In this document: one piece after another, positions 7,320 to 10,304 of the stretch | Layout: every line of letters begins with the position of its first letter | Numbering within the stretch: position 1 is the stretch's first letter | Assembly: GCA_016256075.1 (NCBI GenBank) | Contig: SDVU01000822.1 | Span: 1 to 10,304, forward strand | Length of the DNA: 10,304 nt | Reading direction: 5' to 3' | DNA from: Dictyocoela muelleri | Lineage: Eukaryota > Microsporidia | Notes under the pieces: generated by a model | Told to the model about the DNA's origin: nothing | Seen by the model: the letters and a program-made list of their open reading frames with translations, nothing else | Database searches by the model: none | Position numbers and translations under genes: made by a program

Positions 7320-7868
7320 TTACCCTTGCAATCGTCTGTATAACTAACAAAACTTTTTCTGGGTGGATTTTTAAAATAGAGAGCGGTTTCATCGCAATTA
7401 AATATATTTTGCTGACCATACTCATTTATTTTTTCTTTAAATTCTGTTCTAAAAGATTCCACTTCTAAAAAATTTGCAGATTTTGATTCCCCAGAAATGT
7501 TTTCAAAGGACAACACGTGTCTTTTCTTAAAATTTTCTATCCATTCATTTGAAGCTTCAAAAGGCAATAAATCAAGCTTCATAGCTATTTTTCTTGCTAT
7601 CATTTTGATACATGTCCCATTTAATGGAATGTTTTTTCTTCTCAACCGTAAAAAAAACCTCAAATGTTTGATTATCCAATAATTGAAACTTCATATTCTT
7701 TAAATCATTCTTCTCGGAGAACGTTGAAGACGTTCCCAGCATCTTTTTCATCCTCGAAACACTTCCTTTAGATATTCCATATTTTTTTGCAAGATTTCTC
7801 TCAGATAGCCCGTTTTCAAGATAATCATTTTCAAACTCTGCCATTTCTATTTTCGAAAATTTTTTCAT

Positions 7869-7872
7869 GGGG
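7869..7872 (-). promoter_or_regulatory. CCC-type start signal in front of the Tigger transposase ATG
   Basis: The minus strand reads TACCCCATGAAAAAA, with CCCC directly joined to the ATG at 7868-7866. This is the same arrangement as at the HAD gene and fits a transposon adapted to a microsporidian host. Confidence 0.5.
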
Positions 7873-7892
7873 TAAAAAAACAATTTTATAAA

Positions 7893-8034
7893 GGTGCCCC
7901 AAAAATCGAGGTAAAAAAATGTAAAAAGGCTTTATTTAGGCCATAACATGTACGCAAATCTTATTTTCAAAAACCCGGTGCCCCATAACGAGTTTTTAAA
8001 TTGAGGCGAGGTGCCCCATTGCCGAGGGTGCCCC
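7893..8034. repeat. array of GGTGCCCC motifs at the right end of the Tigger element
   Basis: GGTGCCCC occurs at 7893-7900, 7978-7985, 8010-8017 and 8027-8034, in most cases followed within a few bases by CGAG(G). The left end has the same motif at 5206-5213 and inverted at 5184-5191. The asymmetric number (four right, two left) and the nearness to the ends suggest transposase-binding sites. Confidence 0.65.
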
Positions 8035-8154
8035 GAAAACGAGGTCGGACTGTATGTTTCAAAATAATTCTTTAAAAGAACATTTTTATAACCTTTAGCT
8101 TTAATCGAAAAAAATATTTTTTTTATTTTTTTTATTATTTTAAATTTTTTAAAA

Positions 8155-8258
8155 AATTTTGCTTTACTACACTGTAGTCGCTCAACCGGGTTTTTAACAA
8201 TAAAAAAATAAATTTAGCCCTTATTTTTAACTTCGGCCGACAGTAAGTGCAGTAGCGC
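8155..8258 (-). repeat. right arm of the long inverted repeat around the Tigger element
   Basis: This is the inverted partner of 4935-5037. It contains the small palindrome ACTACACTGTAGT (8166-8178) followed by CGCTCAACCGGGTTTTTAA. The stretch between the Tigger's right TA (8053-8054) and this arm is AT-rich filler of the host element. Confidence 0.6.
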
Positions 8259-8329
8259 AAAAAAATATACTTGTATATAGAGAGTAATAAAAAAATTTAT
8301 AATTTTTATGGAAGGATTTTTCGCAAGGA

Positions 8330-8475
8330 TTTTTGCAGTTTTTTTATTTTTGCAAAAAAATACCTCAGAAAATACCACAAAAAATAGATCCACAAATGAA
8401 TCGCAATATTACCTCTCAAAATGCCCAAAAAAACGTCTCCAAAAATACCCAATAAATACCGCCAAAAATTTAATA
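8330..8475. repeat. degenerate AT-rich minisatellite, unit about 10-16 bp
   Basis: Units of the form A-rich run then TACC, TCC or CCC recur (AAAATACC, AAAAATAGATCC, CAAAATGCCC, AAAAATACCC, TAAATACCGCC). On the minus strand this gives a 61-codon open frame (8306-8491) rich in Phe, Trp and Leu, most simply a by-product of the repeat. Around it, 8259-8588 shows nothing else that can be supported. Confidence 0.4.
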
Positions 8476-8588
8476 TGATAATTGGATACATGAAATCCCT
8501 CCTTATAACTAAAAAAATTAATTATTACACTTATCATAAAAATATAATTTTTTCCCACTCAAAAAAATATTGATTTTTTAATTAACCT

Positions 8589-9614
8589 CTACGGCGGAAA
8601 TCTTCTACTGACTATGACACGTAATTTTGAATTGTTGTTATATGCCTCTAAAGAATTTGCAGTCAAAGGTATATTTTTTAAAACTCTTTCATAACAGTTT
8701 ATCTCACTTCTAATTGCTGCATTAAAAATATAGTTCTTATAAAAGTAGTCCAGAAATCCACAAACACCTCGTAAATTTTGCAATTTTTAAAAGATAAAAG
8801 AAGTTTATCATACTCCTCGTATATATTATGAATAAATAAGAATACATGGGACGTTAGCATCTTCCACACATATTTGAAATTATGATCAGTTTTAAATCTC
8901 AAGACTAATGAACAATATGTGTTTTTATAAAAACTGCCTGATTAAAGTTGAAAAGACATAGAAATATTTTAGCCTTTTCCAACGTGACTTTGAATGTTTT
9001 TTTGCAGCAGCCTTTTTATCAATTATGATATATTTTAGTTTTGGGGATCCAATTTTCTCTTAAAAAATTTTATAGGCTAGTTTATAGAAATCAAATGATT
9101 TACCAGCTAATAAAATGATTAAAGGCTTGATTTATCTAATATTTTATTATATATTATGTAAATTCGATAAAATTATGCAAGAAAACAGTAAAATGTCTCA
9201 TCTGCCAGCCAAATCTCATTTTTCTTCAAATGAACTAAATATTCCTGGGTTATAATAATGAACATTCTCTTATCAGAACAATTAGAACCTGAATCCTACA
9301 AAATGAATTCATCACCTCTGGCGGAAGTTCTTAACTTTTTAGGAGAATCATTTAATAACTCTTATTTAAGTCCTTCTCCTTTCCTGTAATTATTTATTTT
9401 TTAGAATGTTTTAATTCTTCAGATTTATGAGAAAACTAATAGTAAAAACCATGGAATTTTTTTAAAACACCATCACTGAGGTATAATCGTTTTCTAACGC
9501 GTTTTTCATGAGATCGTCAAATATAACTTTTAAAGTGTCGCTCTTATTTGTAAAATGATTATGAATGGTGTTAGATATAGTATTACATATGTTTAGAAAC
9601 TCTAATGCTTCCAT
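8589..9614 (-). pseudogene. MULE transposase relic, nearly the whole catalytic region
   Basis: Read on the minus strand, pieces of a Mutator-like transposase appear in the correct order across frames. After the ATG at 9614 comes TIHNHFTNKSDTLKVIFDDL, the end of a FLYWCH-type region, to a stop at 9464. Next is DSGSNCSDKRMFIIITQEYL and EIWLADETFYCF with the first catalytic Asp (GAT at 9202-9200). Then PLIILLAGKSFDFYKLAYKI and KYIIIDKKAAAKK with the second Asp (9020-9018), CLFNFNQAVF (the FHFxQ block, about 8930-8960), FKYVWKMLTSHVFLFI, CGFLDYFYKNYI, and IPLTANSLEAYNNN, the usual RTNN-x-EGWH position near 8635-8675. At least four frame changes and several stops show it is long dead. Its sequence differs clearly from the two plus-strand relics, so it belongs to another MULE lineage. 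Terminal inverted repeats were not found. Confidence 0.8.
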
Positions 9615-9724
9615 TGCAAGTTATTCTTAAAAATATCTATATTTGTTAATCCTCAGTTTCTCACTTGATTATGTAAATATGTTATTTAAAATTATTATTC
9701 CTTTGTTTCTTGTTGTTGAAAATT

Positions 9725-10228
9725 TTTCATACGAATAATTTTCAAACATTTAAGAGGATGATATTTTATTCCGAAATTCAGGGGCGTATGGCTGACGTTA
9801 AAAACATTATAGTTACTTTAGTATATATTTTTAAGAAAACTAGAAGCAAAATTTCATATAAGAAAGCTTTAAAATTATTAAAATCGAAAATGAAAATCGA
9901 AAAAATACATAAAATAACCATAGATTTTATAAATTCAGCTTTATTGACATTAAAAGAAGTTTTCCAGATTCAATTTTCAATAGATGTTTTTTTTCCATTT
10001 CACTAATCTCTTGTTCAGGTCAATTCAACGATTTTGATTAGTTGCAGAATATAAAAAAAAATCAAATATGAGACAAGCATTTAGAGTGATCGTTGCTTTA
10101 TTTTTTTTTGTTCCATTGCAAGAAATTGAGCAATAATTATTGATTGATTTATATTTACAAAGAAACAAAGATATACAAAAAATGTTAGATTTTTGCTACA
10201 ATTTTAAAAATACCTACAAAAATATATT
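9725..10228 (+). pseudogene. MULE transposase relic (middle part), ended by a SINE
   Basis: From about 9725 the plus strand reads FQTFKRMIFYSEIQGRMADV, KNIIVTLVYIFKKTRSKISY, KKALKLL and HKITIDFINSALLTLKEVF, in which ITID gives the second catalytic Asp (GAT at 9923-9925), then FSIDVFFPF at the FFHF block, with a stop at 10004-10006. One frame over, SIQRF, LVAEYKKKSNMRQAFRVIVA, LFFFVPLQEIEQ and, past another stop, MLDFCYNFKNTYKNI continue the family pattern to 10228. The part at 9790-9875 is close in nucleotides to 4267-4370, so this and the relic at 3241-4415 are copies of one family. N- and C-terminal parts are missing. SINE copy E begins right after the last match. Confidence 0.75.
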
Positions 10229-10304
10229 TAAGCGGTCATAACTATATAATTATAGTATAATATACAGTTGTTCCAGTGTGGTATAGCTGATTAAGACTTG
10301 GTCT
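10229..10304 (+). mobile_element. SINE-like repeat, copy E (5'-truncated, runs off the window)
   Basis: From AAGCGGTCATAACTATATAA on, it follows copy C (about 4523-4597) almost base for base to the end of the window (GACTTGGTCT). The tRNA-like head is absent, as expected of a 5'-truncated retroposed copy. It interrupts the MULE relic. Confidence 0.75.

Larger units (their letters stand above)
5479..7868 (-). pseudogene. Tigger/pogo-type transposase, broken into four readable pieces
   Basis: The start is the ATG at 7868-7866 (MKKFSKIEMAEFENDY), with CCCC touching it. Domains in order: an N-terminal helix-turn-helix (SERNLAKKYGISKGSVSRM), a CENP-B-type HTH (GTCIKMIARKIAMKL, EASNEWIENFKKRH), then the DDE_1 catalytic core. 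The acidic triad is visible: NCDETALYF (first Asp), LILDNAPSHPS (second) and NTTSIIQPLDMGII (third), with 29 residues between the second and third. An acidic tail (DDVLDESIEDDAEEDMLEES) ends at the stop at 5479. Breaks: a 1-base frame change at the run of eight A near 7655; a stop and a 1-base loss in the right duplicate (7161-7319); the MITE; a stop in the left duplicate near 6288; and a stop and frame change near 5875. The function was cut-and-paste DNA transposition in the nucleus; it is now dead. Confidence 0.87.
5166..8052 (-). mobile_element. Tigger-like (pogo superfamily) DNA transposon, non-functional, carrying a nested MITE
   Basis: The ends are exact: CAGTCCGACCTCG at 5166-5178 and its reverse complement at 8040-8052, each flanked by TA (5164-5165 and 8053-8054), the target duplication of Tc1/mariner/pogo elements. 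CAGT ends are usual for Tigger. Both subterminal regions repeat the motif GGTGCCCC followed by CGAGG (see the repeat entries). The single gene runs on the minus strand. Without the 849-bp MITE and the ~160-bp duplication the element would be about 1.9 kb, a normal size for a single-gene pogo-type element. Positions 5224-5478 and 7912-7977 hold only spacer sequence. The transposase is broken at several places, so this copy cannot move itself. Confidence 0.9.

Noticed and set aside
7497-7682. 61-codon plus-strand open frame
   Set aside because: It is antisense to the CENP-B-type region of the Tigger transposase and starts inside it.
8306-8491. 61-codon minus-strand open frame starting at 8491, with GGAGGG a few bases upstream, hydrophobic
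   Set aside because: It coincides with the degenerate minisatellite at 8330-8475 and its composition (repeated Phe/Trp/Leu/Gly blocks) follows from the repeat. The upstream GGG could be a microsporidian signal, but alone it does not make a gene.
1-10304. CRISPR array, rRNA or retroelement with reverse transcriptase
   Set aside because: No regularly spaced short repeats, no rRNA-like conserved blocks and no reverse-transcriptase motif were seen on either strand.

Overview
The window is strongly AT-rich, gene-poor and crowded with transposable elements. It holds one intact gene and a dense pile of broken, nested mobile elements. The best guess for the organism is a microsporidian with an expanded, repeat-rich genome. 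The grounds are the runs of C directly upstream of start codons (the CCC-type start signal known from microsporidia), a compact intron-less HAD gene, and relics of MULE transposases with FLYWCH domains and of a Tigger/pogo transposase, families that I recall as abundant in repeat-rich microsporidia of arthropods. Genus cannot be told from the sequence alone.

Layout. 1-985: a tRNA-derived SINE-like repeat (copy A) split by a 494-bp insertion that is flanked by a 79-bp direct duplication of SINE sequence. 1204-2070 (-): an intact HAD-family hydrolase resembling pyrimidine 5'-nucleotidases, with two possible starts that each have a C-run just upstream. 2214-3135: an old SINE copy (D) interrupted by a 511-bp inverted-repeat element. 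3241-4415 (+): a MULE transposase relic, cut by SINE copy B (-) and ended by SINE copy C (+). 4935-8258: a long inverted repeat whose arms enclose a 2.9-kb Tigger-like element (5166-8052, TA target duplication). Its broken transposase is itself split by an 849-bp MITE with 72-bp terminal inverted repeats and a ~160-bp direct duplication of transposase sequence. 8589-9614 (-) and 9725-10228 (+): two further MULE relics lying head to head. 10229-10304: the beginning of another SINE copy (E) running off the window.

How it fits together. Only the HAD gene is likely to serve the cell. Everything else reads as successive waves of insertion: MULEs first, SINEs into MULEs, a Tigger into an inverted-repeat element, and short non-autonomous elements into the Tigger and the SINEs. 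The most unusual signal is that two unrelated short insertions (257-750 and 6314-7162) both sit between long direct duplications of their target (79 and ~160 bp), far longer than the target duplications of ordinary DNA transposons. All identities quoted are by eye; no database search was possible.
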